From Lutibacter flavus (lineage in GTDB: Bacteria; Bacteroidota; Bacteroidia; Flavobacteriales; Flavobacteriaceae): a stretch of 64,000 nucleotides of DNA. The position numbers and the translations under genes were made by a program. Location of the stretch: positions 255,501 to 319,500 of the forward strand of contig NZ_FZNX01000003.1 in the NCBI RefSeq assembly GCF_900188355.1, in the 5' to 3' direction. The notes beneath the pieces were generated by a model. The model was not told the DNA's origin and did not search any database. It worked only from the letters and a program-made list of their open reading frames with translations. Positions 45,606 to 53,609 of the stretch are shown here, piece after piece. Every line of letters begins with the position of its first letter. Within the stretch, counting starts at the first letter, position 1.

Positions 45606-46619
45606 ATGAAAGGAGCTTTATTAGTTAATTTAGGATCACCAAACAGCACATCTGTAAAAGATGTAAAAAACTATTTAGACGAATTTTTAATGGATAAACG
45701 AGTGATAGATTCTCCTTATCTTATAAGAGCATTCGTAGTTAAAGGAATTATTTTAAACACACGACCAAAAAAATCTGCAGCAGCTTATAAAAAAATATGG
45801 TGGCCAGAAGGCTCTCCTTTAATCGTTTTATCTGAACGGTTGCATAAAAAAGTACAGGAAAATACAAAAATTCCAGTTGAACTTGCCATGCGTTATGGAA
45901 AACCATCTATAAAAAGTGGATTGCAAAAATTAGTTGACCAAGGTGTTACCGAAATTTTCCTAATTCCATTATATCCACAGTTTGCAATGGCCTCTACAGA
46001 AACCATTGTTGTTTTAGCGAATAAATTAGTAAAAAAACATTTCCCACAAGTTACATTAACTGATCTTCCTGCATTTTATAACAAAGCGGATTATATTGAA
46101 GTTTTAAGTGAATCAATCCAAAGTGAACTAGAGAAATCAAAACCAGAACATTTACTTTTTTCTTATCACGGTCTTCCAGAAAGACATCTAAAAAAATCGG
46201 ATGTCACAAAATCTCATTGTAAAATTGACGGAAGCTGTTGCAACACACCATCACCTGCACACGAGTTTTGTTACAGACATCAATGCTACGAAACAACCAA
46301 GCAGGTAGCGGAAAAATTAAACTTAAAAGAAGGGTCTTATAGCGTTTCTTTTCAATCTCGATTGGGAAGAGATCCTTGGATAAAACCATATACAGACCAT
46401 GTAATTGATGATTTTGCTAAAAATGGTTTAAAAAAATTAGCCGTTGTTACTCCAGCATTCGTGTCCGATTGTCTAGAAACTTTGGAAGAAATTGGAATGG
46501 AAGCAAAAAGTTCTTTTATTGAAAATGGTGGTGAAGAATTTACTGCAATTCCTTGCTTAAATGAAAATGAAAAATGGATTAAAACCCTATCAGGCTGGAT
46601 TAATAATTGGGCAGAATAA
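45606..46619 (+). CDS. hemH: ferrochelatase
   Basis: This is a 337-residue HemH inserting Fe2+ into the porphyrin. The catalytic His is H188 in SYHGLP; later motifs are FQSRLGRDPWIKP and the Glu-rich VSDCLETLEEI. Residues 205-227 carry five cysteines (C205, C211, C212, C222, C227) in an insertion that resembles the internal Fe-S-type cysteine clusters described in some bacterial ferrochelatases; whether a cluster forms here is open. It follows the AraC gene and precedes hemJ with a 3-bp gap. Confidence 0.95.
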   Translation: MKGALLVNLGSPNSTSVKDVKNYLDEFLMDKRVIDSPYLIRAFVVKGIILNTRPKKSAAAYKKIWWPEGSPLIVLSERLHKKVQENTKIPVELAMRYGKPSIKSGLQKLVDQGVTEIFLIPLYPQFAMASTETIVVLANKLVKKHFPQVTLTDLPAFYNKADYIEVLSESIQSELEKSKPEHLLFSYHGLPERHLKKSDVTKSHCKIDGSCCNTPSPAHEFCYRHQCYETTKQVAEKLNLKEGSYSVSFQSRLGRDPWIKPYTDHVIDDFAKNGLKKLAVVTPAFVSDCLETLEEIGMEAKSSFIENGGEEFTAIPCLNENEKWIKTLSGWINNWAE

Positions 46620-46622
46620 TTT

Positions 46623-47174
46623 ATGGAGTATTTATACATAAAATCGCTTCATATTATTTTTATAACCACTTGGTTCGCTGGTTTATTTTATATTATTCGG
46701 TTATTTATTTATTTTAAGGAAGCACAAGAAAAGCCCGAAATTGAAAAAAAAATTCTAACTGTTCAATACCAATTAATGATAAAACGGCTTTGGTATATAA
46801 TAACCTGGCCTTCAGCAATATTAGCAACCATATTTGCAGCTTGGCTCTTGTTTTTGCAACCCGGATGGTTACAAGCCAGTTGGATGCAGACAAAACTCGT
46901 TTTTGTTGGTTTACTTTTTGCCTACCACGGTAGTTGCCAATTTATGTATAATCAAATTGAAAAAGGTTATTTAAAATATTCTTCATTTGCTTTAAGAATT
47001 TGGAACGAAGTTGCCACAATTATTCTATTTGCCTGCGTGTTTTTAGTAGTTCTTAAAAACGCATTTGGATGGATTTTTGGAACTATTGGAATAATTGGAG
47101 TTTCAATTTTATTGATGCTTGGAGTTAAATTATATAAAAAAATTAGAAAAAAGAAAAGCTGGGAGCATCAATAA
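46623..47174 (+). CDS. hemJ: protoporphyrinogen IX oxidase HemJ
   Basis: This is a 183-residue membrane protein with four helices (about 8-28, 58-78, 89-108, 128-150) of the HemJ/UPF0093 family. The conserved heme-ligand/activity residues are placed as in characterised HemJ: H10 in KSLHIIF and a Lys near position 91 in MQTKLVFVG. It aromatises protoporphyrinogen, the step before hemH, and starts 3 bp after hemH. This completes the heme pathway in the window. The C-terminal extra helix and Lys-rich tail are lineage variants. Confidence 0.88.
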   Translation: MEYLYIKSLHIIFITTWFAGLFYIIRLFIYFKEAQEKPEIEKKILTVQYQLMIKRLWYIITWPSAILATIFAAWLLFLQPGWLQASWMQTKLVFVGLLFAYHGSCQFMYNQIEKGYLKYSSFALRIWNEVATIILFACVFLVVLKNAFGWIFGTIGIIGVSILLMLGVKLYKKIRKKKSWEHQ

Positions 47175-47315
47175 AATTATTATTACAATAATTACTTTAT
47201 TAATTCTTTAAATACTTTTTAATGATATCTTCTATTTTCATTAATAATTCGCAACAATCAATTCAAAATAATACATATTTAATAATCTGAATATCAGTAT
47301 TTTAAATATATTAAG

Positions 47316-47329
47316 TTGATTTAAATCAC
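47316..47329. promoter_or_regulatory. FNR-like site before iorA
   Basis: TTGATTTAAATCAC matches TTGAT-N4-ATCAA in nine of the ten half-site bases. Its core TGATTTAAATCA is identical to the palindrome before the hexaheme cytochrome (26464-26475). Confidence 0.5.
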
Positions 47330-47337
47330 TTATTTTT

Positions 47338-47351
47338 CGAAAACGTTTTCG
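47338..47351. promoter_or_regulatory. LacI-family-type palindrome before iorA
   Basis: CGAAAACGTTTTCG is a perfect 14-bp palindrome with the central CG typical of LacI/GalR operators. It lies 8 bp from the FNR-like site and 44 bp from the iorA start. A ribosome binding site AAGGA precedes the ATG. Confidence 0.45.
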
Positions 47352-47395
47352 TATTTTTATCCAATTATAAATATTATTTTATAAAAAGGAAATTT

Positions 47396-49012
47396 ATGAA
47401 AAAACTTCTATTAGGAAATGAAGCTTTAGCACAAGGAGCAATTGATGCCGGAATATCAGGTGTTTATGCATATCCTGGCACACCTTCAACCGAAATAACA
47501 GAATATATACAACGATCTAAAACAGCAACAGCATTAAAAATTCACTCACAATGGTCTGTTAATGAAAAGACAGCTATGGAAGCGGCATTAGGAATGTCTT
47601 ATGCCGGTAAAAGAGCATTGACAGTTATGAAACATGTAGGTTTAAATGTTGCCGCTGATGTTTTTATGAATATGTCAGTTTCAGGAATTAATGGTGGATT
47701 GGTAGTAGTTGTAGCTGATGATCCTTCAATGCACTCATCTCAAAACGAACAAGATTCACGGTATTATGGCAAATTTGCAATGATACCAATTTTAGAACCA
47801 TCTAACCAACAAGAAGCTTACGACATTACAAAATATGCTTTTGATATTTCAGAAAATTTAGGATTACCAGTACTCTTAAGAATGGTAACTAGATTATCAC
47901 ATTCAAGAGCAGGAGTAACTATTTCTGGCAGAAGAGCACAAAATAATATTCATTTATCTAAAAATCCAACACAATTTCAATTAATACCAATGCACGCCAG
48001 AGGTAGATATAAACATTTAGTTGACATTCAACCAGATATCCAGGAACTTTCAGAAAATAGCTACTATAATGAGTACACAAATGCTCCAAATATATCTATC
48101 GGAATTATTGCTTCTGGTATTGCATATAACTATTTAATGGAAAACTTCGAAGATGATAAATGCCCATACCCTGTTTTGAAAGTATCCCAATATCCTCTTC
48201 CTAAAAAACCTATAAAAAAATTATTTGACACTTGTAAAAAAGTATTGGTTTTAGAAGATGGCTATCCTTTTATTGAAGAAGCCATTTCCGACTTTTTAGG
48301 AGAAAACAGAAAAGTAATTGGACGTTTAAGTGGTGACATTCCAAGAGTTGGTGAATTAACTCCTGATAATATTGCCAATGCACTAGGCTTTGACATTATT
48401 ATTAATGAAAATATTCCAAAAGTAGTTTCTGGAAGACCTCCAGAATTATGTGTTGGTTGCGGTCACCGTGATTTATTTGATGCCATTAATCAATTGGGCA
48501 AAGAAATGAAAAGTCAGCAAGTTTTTGGTGATATTGGTTGTTATGCTTTAGGGGTTTTAAAACCTTATGAAAGTATAAATACCTTAATTGATATGGGTGC
48601 TTCTATAACTATGGCAAAAGGTGCTGCCGATGCAGGTATTCATCCTGCAATTGCAGTTATTGGAGATTCTACCTTTACACATTCCGGAATGACTGGTTTA
48701 TTAGATGCAGTAATCGAAGACACCCCAATAACAGTGATTATTTCAGACAATTCTACAATTGCTATGACAGGAGCGCAAGATTCTTCGGCTTCCGGAAGGT
48801 TAATTGATATTTGCAAGGGTATTGGAGTTGATGAAGCCCATTTAAAAGTATTAACTCCACTTCATAAAAATTTACAAGAAAACATTGACATTATTAGAGA
48901 AGAAATCAACCATAAAGGAATTTCAGTAATTATTTCTCAACGTCCTTGTATTCAGATTCCAAAGGAGAAAAAAGACCAACTTAAAGCTTTAAAAAAGGTT
49001 AACTTAAATTAA
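47396..49012 (+). CDS. iorA: indolepyruvate ferredoxin oxidoreductase, alpha subunit (no C-terminal ferredoxin domain)
   Basis: This is a 538-residue TPP-dependent 2-oxoacid oxidoreductase. The pyrimidine-binding domain starts NEALAQGAIDAGISGVYAYPGTPSTEI, and the TPP domain (from about 350) has CVGCGHRDLF and VIGDSTFTHSGMTGL. The cysteines here (CVGC, a Cys in GDIGCYAL, and DICKG) can hold one proximal [4Fe-4S] cluster. The two-cluster C-terminal domain found in typical IorA is absent, so the protein ends early at KKVNLN. It oxidises aryl-pyruvates to aryl-acetyl-CoA and acts with IorB encoded downstream. Confidence 0.9.
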   Translation: MKKLLLGNEALAQGAIDAGISGVYAYPGTPSTEITEYIQRSKTATALKIHSQWSVNEKTAMEAALGMSYAGKRALTVMKHVGLNVAADVFMNMSVSGINGGLVVVVADDPSMHSSQNEQDSRYYGKFAMIPILEPSNQQEAYDITKYAFDISENLGLPVLLRMVTRLSHSRAGVTISGRRAQNNIHLSKNPTQFQLIPMHARGRYKHLVDIQPDIQELSENSYYNEYTNAPNISIGIIASGIAYNYLMENFEDDKCPYPVLKVSQYPLPKKPIKKLFDTCKKVLVLEDGYPFIEEAISDFLGENRKVIGRLSGDIPRVGELTPDNIANALGFDIIINENIPKVVSGRPPELCVGCGHRDLFDAINQLGKEMKSQQVFGDIGCYALGVLKPYESINTLIDMGASITMAKGAADAGIHPAIAVIGDSTFTHSGMTGLLDAVIEDTPITVIISDNSTIAMTGAQDSSASGRLIDICKGIGVDEAHLKVLTPLHKNLQENIDIIREEINHKGISVIISQRPCIQIPKEKKDQLKALKKVNLN

Positions 49013-49027
49013 AAAAATAAAACGAGC

Positions 49028-49108
49028 ATGCTAAAAAGTTTATCACACAACGAAATGACTGATAGCGAACTGTATGTACCCGTTAAAAAAAATAAGAAAG
49101 ACACATGA
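49028..49108 (+). CDS. 26-codon open reading frame coupled to iorB
   Basis: An ATG at 49028 opens 26 codons (MLKSLSHNEMTDSEL..., Lys-rich end) and stops with TGA overlapping the iorB ATG (ATGA). It contains no Cys, so it is not the missing ferredoxin domain. It may be a small peptide or merely a coupling ORF. No family is recognised; I list it as possible only. Confidence 0.3.
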   Translation: MLKSLSHNEMTDSELYVPVKKNKKDT

Positions 49109-49695
49109 AAACAAATATTATTTTAGCAGGTGTTGGCGGACAAGGAATATTGACTATTGCAGCTGTTTTAGATACTGCTGCATTAGACTGTAATTTAAAC
49201 ATCAAACAATCTGAAGTACACGGAATGAGCCAGAGAGGCGGTGCTGTTCAAAGCCACGTAAGAATTTCAGATAAAGAAATTTTTTCAGATTTAATTCCTC
49301 AAGGAAAAGCAGATATTATAATTTCTGTTGAGCCAATGGAATTGTTGCGTTACTTACCATATCTAAAAAAAGGAGGTTTTTTGGTAACAGACTTAAATCC
49401 ATTTATAAATATTACAAACTATCCTGAGCTAAAAGAATTGTATAATGAAATTAAATCTCACAAAAACACGATATTAATCGATGCTAAAAAAATGGCAAAA
49501 GAGATTGGAAATTCAAAAGCAACAAATATTATTTTATTAGGCGCAGCTTCGTCTTTAATTCCATTAAGCGATGAAAGTTTACAGAAAGCAATTAAAACGC
49601 TATTTGAACGAAAAGGAGAACGCATTGTAATAAAAAATTTAGAGGCTTTTGAAAAAGGAAAAGAAATTGCAGCAGAAATTGTTTCTTTAAACTAA
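49105..49695 (+). CDS. iorB: indolepyruvate ferredoxin oxidoreductase, beta subunit
   Basis: This is a 196-residue protein of the pyruvate ferredoxin oxidoreductase gamma-like family, with the glycine-rich start ILAGVGGQGILTIAAVL and SEVHGMSQRGGAVQSHVR, both typical of IorB. It forms the CoA-binding and dimer part of the enzyme with IorA. It starts 92 bp after iorA and is followed at 7 bp by the acyl-CoA synthetase. Confidence 0.92.
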   Translation: MKTNIILAGVGGQGILTIAAVLDTAALDCNLNIKQSEVHGMSQRGGAVQSHVRISDKEIFSDLIPQGKADIIISVEPMELLRYLPYLKKGGFLVTDLNPFINITNYPELKELYNEIKSHKNTILIDAKKMAKEIGNSKATNIILLGAASSLIPLSDESLQKAIKTLFERKGERIVIKNLEAFEKGKEIAAEIVSLN

Positions 49696-49701
49696 AACGG
49701 A

Positions 49702-51759
49702 ATGTTGAACGAAAAATTAACAAACCCAAAAAGCATTGCAATTATTGGGGCATCAAATAATTTACAAACTCCAGGAGGTCGTGTTTTAAAAAATTTAATT
49801 GATCAAAAATATAAGGGGGAATTATTTGCAGTAAATCCAAAAGAAATCATAGTACAAGGAGTAAAATGCTTTCAAAATATTGACAACCTTCCAAAAGTAG
49901 ATTTGGCGATAATTGCTATTGCTGCAAAATATACACTTGATACAGTTAAAATTTTAGCTCAGCAAAAAAATACCAAGGGATTTATAATTTTCTCTGCAGG
50001 ATTTAGTGAAAAAGATGAAGAAGGCAAAAAGTTAGAACAGGCAATTGTTGATGAAATTAATTCCGTTGGCGGCACATTATTAGGCCCCAATAATATTGGA
50101 TTAATCAATCAAAATTTCGCAGGCGTTTTTACAACTCCAATTCCAAAATTAAATAGCAAAGGAGTTGATTTTATTTCAGGATCTGGTGCCACAGCTGTAT
50201 TTATTATAGAAGCTGCAATGGCAACTGGATTAACATTTTCAAGTGTATATTCCGTAGGAAATTCTGCTCAAATTGGTGTAGAAGAAGTGCTGGAACATTT
50301 AGATGAAACTTTTGAAGAAGCAACAAGTTCAAAAGTAAAACTACTATATATTGAGAGTGTTGAAAATCCGCAAAAATTATTAAAACACGCTAATTCCTTA
50401 ATCCAAAAAGGTTGTAAAATTGCTGCAATAAAAGCAGGAAGTTCTTCAGCAGGAAGCAGAGCTGCTAGTTCACATACAGGAGCTTTAGCAAACTCTGATG
50501 TGGCAGTTGATGCTTTATTCAAAAAGGCAGGGATTGTTCGCTGTTATGGGAGAAACGAGTTAATTACTGTTGCTTCTATTTTTATGCATCCTGAATTGGT
50601 TGGAAAAAACATAGTAATTATTACGCATGCTGGTGGTCCAGCTGTAATGTTAACAGATACACTTTCTAAAAACGGCTTAAATGTTCCAGAAATTAAAGGA
50701 AAGAAAAGTGAAGAATTACTTAGTAAGTTATATTTAGGATCTTCTGTTTCAAATCCGATTGATTTTTTAGCAACTGGAAATGCTGAACAATTAGAAACAA
50801 TTATTGATTATTGTGAGCATAAATTTGAAGAAATTGATGCAATGGTAGTTATTTTTGGAAGTCCAGGATTATTTGAAGTTTTTGATGTGTATGATGTGCT
50901 TCATAAAAAAATACGAACATGCAAAAAGCCGATTTTTCCTATTTTACCTTCGGTAGTAAATGTTAAAAAAGAAATTGACTTTTTTATTGAAAAAGGGAAT
51001 ATTACTTTTCCAGATGAAGTTTTATTTGGAAACGCCTTAGGAAAAATAGTAAATACTTCGAAACCAAAAAGAATTACCAAAATAAAATCAACATTTAATT
51101 CTGATAAAATTAGAACTATAATTAAAAGCGTTACAAATGGTTATTTGCAACCTCAGATTGTAAAAGAACTATTATTGGCTGCTGATATTCCAATTGTAAA
51201 TGAGGCAATTTGCACTTCTAAAAAAGAATGTAAAAAAGTAGCTAATGAATTGGAATACCCCGTTGTTATGAAAATTGTTGGGCCAGTTCATAAAAGTGAT
51301 GTTGGCGGAATTATTTTAAATATTTCTTCAGAGGAAAAATTGATAGCTTCATTTGATACAATAATGAAAATTGAAGGAGCAACTTCAGTTTTAATTCAAC
51401 CAATGAAAAAAGGAATTGAATTATTTATTGGAGCAAAAAAAGAAGATAAATTTGGACATTTGGTTTTATGCGGTTTGGGCGGAATCTATATTGAAGTTTT
51501 AAAAGATACACAAGCAGCACTTGCTCCTGTTTCAAAAAATGAAGCTCTTGAAATGATTCAAAATTTAAAATCGTATAAAATAATACAAGGTTTTAGAAAT
51601 CAACAAGGTGTCAATGAAAACAAATTTGCAGAAATTATTGAAAAGGTATCAGATTTATTAGCAATTGCTCCTGAAATAATTGAGCTTGATTTAAATCCGC
51701 TTTTAGGAAATTCGAAAGAAATAATTGCTGTTGATGCCAGAATTAGAATTGAAAAATAA
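49702..51759 (+). CDS. ADP-forming acyl-CoA synthetase (fused alpha-beta)
   Basis: This is a 685-residue single-chain ACD enzyme. Residues 1-130 form the CoA-binding Rossmann domain, 150-460 the succinyl-CoA-synthetase-like domain with the phospho-His H258 in SSHTGALANSD, and about 465-685 the ATP-grasp domain (VMKIVGPVHKSDVGGIILN). It uses an acyl-CoA, ADP and phosphate to make acid and ATP. Coming right after iorAB, it points to ATP synthesis from aryl-acetyl-CoA made from aromatic amino acids (acetyl-CoA may also be used). The pathway resembles that of peptide-fermenting archaea and is uncommon in marine Flavobacteria. Confidence 0.9.
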   Translation: MLNEKLTNPKSIAIIGASNNLQTPGGRVLKNLIDQKYKGELFAVNPKEIIVQGVKCFQNIDNLPKVDLAIIAIAAKYTLDTVKILAQQKNTKGFIIFSAGFSEKDEEGKKLEQAIVDEINSVGGTLLGPNNIGLINQNFAGVFTTPIPKLNSKGVDFISGSGATAVFIIEAAMATGLTFSSVYSVGNSAQIGVEEVLEHLDETFEEATSSKVKLLYIESVENPQKLLKHANSLIQKGCKIAAIKAGSSSAGSRAASSHTGALANSDVAVDALFKKAGIVRCYGRNELITVASIFMHPELVGKNIVIITHAGGPAVMLTDTLSKNGLNVPEIKGKKSEELLSKLYLGSSVSNPIDFLATGNAEQLETIIDYCEHKFEEIDAMVVIFGSPGLFEVFDVYDVLHKKIRTCKKPIFPILPSVVNVKKEIDFFIEKGNITFPDEVLFGNALGKIVNTSKPKRITKIKSTFNSDKIRTIIKSVTNGYLQPQIVKELLLAADIPIVNEAICTSKKECKKVANELEYPVVMKIVGPVHKSDVGGIILNISSEEKLIASFDTIMKIEGATSVLIQPMKKGIELFIGAKKEDKFGHLVLCGLGGIYIEVLKDTQAALAPVSKNEALEMIQNLKSYKIIQGFRNQQGVNENKFAEIIEKVSDLLAIAPEIIELDLNPLLGNSKEIIAVDARIRIEK

Positions 51760-51764
51760 TTCTA

Positions 51765-52913
51765 TTATTCAATAATTTCAACTTGTCCTCTCACATTTGG
51801 ACAAGTACTTCCAATTAAAAAGTTAGTTGTTCTTGGATGAATTTTAAAAGATACATTTTCATTTTTTAATTCTTGAAAATGTTCAATTATTTTTTTATTA
51901 GAAATTGTTAAATTATCAAAAACAATAGTATCAATTTTATTGCTTTTGATAATTTGTTTAATTTTAGAATAATCATCAATAATAGGCTCTTTTATTAATA
52001 AATATTTTTTATTTAGATAATCTACAATCAATTTATTATCGCCTAAATACAACAAATTAAAGATTGGGTTTGTATTAGTTTTTACCTTTTTAAATTTAAA
52101 GAATTTTAATAAATACCAAAACTCAATTCCAATTCTCATTATAAAATCATAAATAAGATTTAATTTGAAATGCTTTTTATAAAAAATTTCCATTGCATTA
52201 TGAAAATAGCTTAAATATTTAATGTCTTTTTGAGTGCTTTCACCCTTAAAATGAATAATTTGAGTGTTGGCATAATAATAATTTTGGTATCCTTTGTTTA
52301 ATAAATTCATACTTAAATCTATATCCTCACCATACATAAAATAAGCCTCGTTAAATCCTCCAACCTCATTAAAAATTACTCGGTTTACAAACATAAACGC
52401 CCCAGACGCAACATCCATAATACCCGATTCATTTTCATCTAAATGGGTTGCATAATATTTTCCAGTCCTTTTACTTGAAATCCCAAAAAGCTTGTTAAAT
52501 GAAACCATTGGTGTTGGAATTCCTCTTTTGCTTTCAGGTGCAAAATCACCAGAACCATCTATTAATTTAACACCTAAAATTCCTAAATTTGGTTTTGCTT
52601 TTGCAAAAGAATATATTTTATCTAAGGTGTCTTCAGCTATTACTGTATCAGGATTTAGAATTAAAATATATTCTCCTGTTGCAACTTTAACGCCTTGATT
52701 ATTAGCTTTTGAAAACCCTATATTTTCTTTGTTTTCAATTAAAATAACTTCTGGATATTTATCTTTTATTATTTTACACGAATCATCATCTGAATTATTA
52801 TCTACAACTATAATTTCAACAGATAAATTTCCTGAAGCTGAATGTACACTTAAAATACACTGCTCTATAAAATACTGAACATTATAATTAATAATTACAA
52901 CCGATACATCCAT
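51765..52913 (-). CDS. family 2 glycosyltransferase
   Basis: This is a 382-residue cytosolic/peripheral GT-A enzyme. DVSVVIINYN at the N-terminus, VVDNNSDDDSC, and the DXD-like LNPDTV (about 93-98) mark a rhamnosyltransferase-like GT2, with the acceptor region GEDIDLSMNLLNKGYQ. The last 100 residues are less conserved and contain IKQIIKSNKIDTIVFDN. It probably acts in cell-surface polysaccharide synthesis; the linkage is unknown. It is convergent with the synthetase gene with a gap of 5 bp. Confidence 0.85.
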   Translation of the reverse strand: MDVSVVIINYNVQYFIEQCILSVHSASGNLSVEIIVVDNNSDDDSCKIIKDKYPEVILIENKENIGFSKANNQGVKVATGEYILILNPDTVIAEDTLDKIYSFAKAKPNLGILGVKLIDGSGDFAPESKRGIPTPMVSFNKLFGISSKRTGKYYATHLDENESGIMDVASGAFMFVNRVIFNEVGGFNEAYFMYGEDIDLSMNLLNKGYQNYYYANTQIIHFKGESTQKDIKYLSYFHNAMEIFYKKHFKLNLIYDFIMRIGIEFWYLLKFFKFKKVKTNTNPIFNLLYLGDNKLIVDYLNKKYLLIKEPIIDDYSKIKQIIKSNKIDTIVFDNLTISNKKIIEHFQELKNENVSFKIHPRTTNFLIGSTCPNVRGQVEIIE

Positions 52914-52919
52914 AAAAAT

Positions 52920-53531
52920 TTATAGCGAATTTTCAAATGGAATTCTATTAATAATACTTCTTCCTAAAGTAATTTCATCTGCATATTCAAGTTCATCACC
53001 AACCGCAATTCCACGAGCAATTGTTGAAGTTTTAATGCTATATTTTTCTAATTGCTTAAAAATATAGAAGTTTGTTGTATCACCCTCAATAGTTGAACTT
53101 AATGCAAAAATAACCTCTTTCACAATTCCATCATTTACTTTTTCAATTAAACTATCAATTGTTAAATTATGAGGTCCAATTCCTTCAATAGGTGATATTT
53201 TACCTCCCAATACGTGATATAATCCTTTAAATTGTGCGGTGTTTTCTATTGCCATTACATCTCGTACATCTTCAACTACACAAATTATTTCTTCATTTCT
53301 AGAAGGGTTTGCACAAATCTCACATATTTCAACATCAGAAATATTATGACATTTTTTACATAACTTAATTTCATCAACTAAATTAGTTAGTGAAGATGAT
53401 AATTGATGTGTTTGGGAAGCTGGTTGTTTTAATAAATGTAAAACCAATCTTAATGCTGTTCTTTTACCAATTCCTGGCAACTGAGACACCTCATTTACGG
53501 CATTTTCCAAAAGTTTTGATGAAAAATTCAT
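52920..53531 (-). CDS. recR: recombination protein RecR
   Basis: This is a RecR of about 203 residues, for gap repair with RecFO. A helix-hairpin-helix ([15 protein letters not shown]), a four-Cys zinc finger ([16 protein letters not shown]), and the Toprim domain ([23 protein letters not shown]) are visible. The ATG at 53531 (MNFSSKLL) is chosen: a longer frame from 53546 would start upstream of the -7 box of its own promoter. It is 6 bp upstream of the glycosyltransferase gene. Confidence 0.93.
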   Translation of the reverse strand: MNFSSKLLENAVNEVSQLPGIGKRTALRLVLHLLKQPASQTHQLSSSLTNLVDEIKLCKKCHNISDVEICEICANPSRNEEIICVVEDVRDVMAIENTAQFKGLYHVLGGKISPIEGIGPHNLTIDSLIEKVNDGIVKEVIFALSSTIEGDTTNFYIFKQLEKYSIKTSTIARGIAVGDELEYADEITLGRSIINRIPFENSL

Positions 53532-53535
53532 TTGG

Positions 53536-53566
53536 CAAATGTACAATTAGCAATCGATATTCTCAA
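53536..53566 (-). promoter_or_regulatory. recR promoter, possibly leaderless
   Basis: TTG (53564-53566) precedes TACATTTG (53536-53543) by 20 bp on the minus strand. The predicted transcript start falls within a few bases of the recR ATG at 53531, so the mRNA may have almost no leader. Confidence 0.55.
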
Positions 53567-53609
53567 TAATTTTAGTTTCTTTGTTATCTTGTAATTTTAA
53601 AATTTATTA

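Noticed and set aside
49028-49108. Short ORF as the split-off ferredoxin domain of IorA
   Set aside because: It has no cysteine in its 26 codons.
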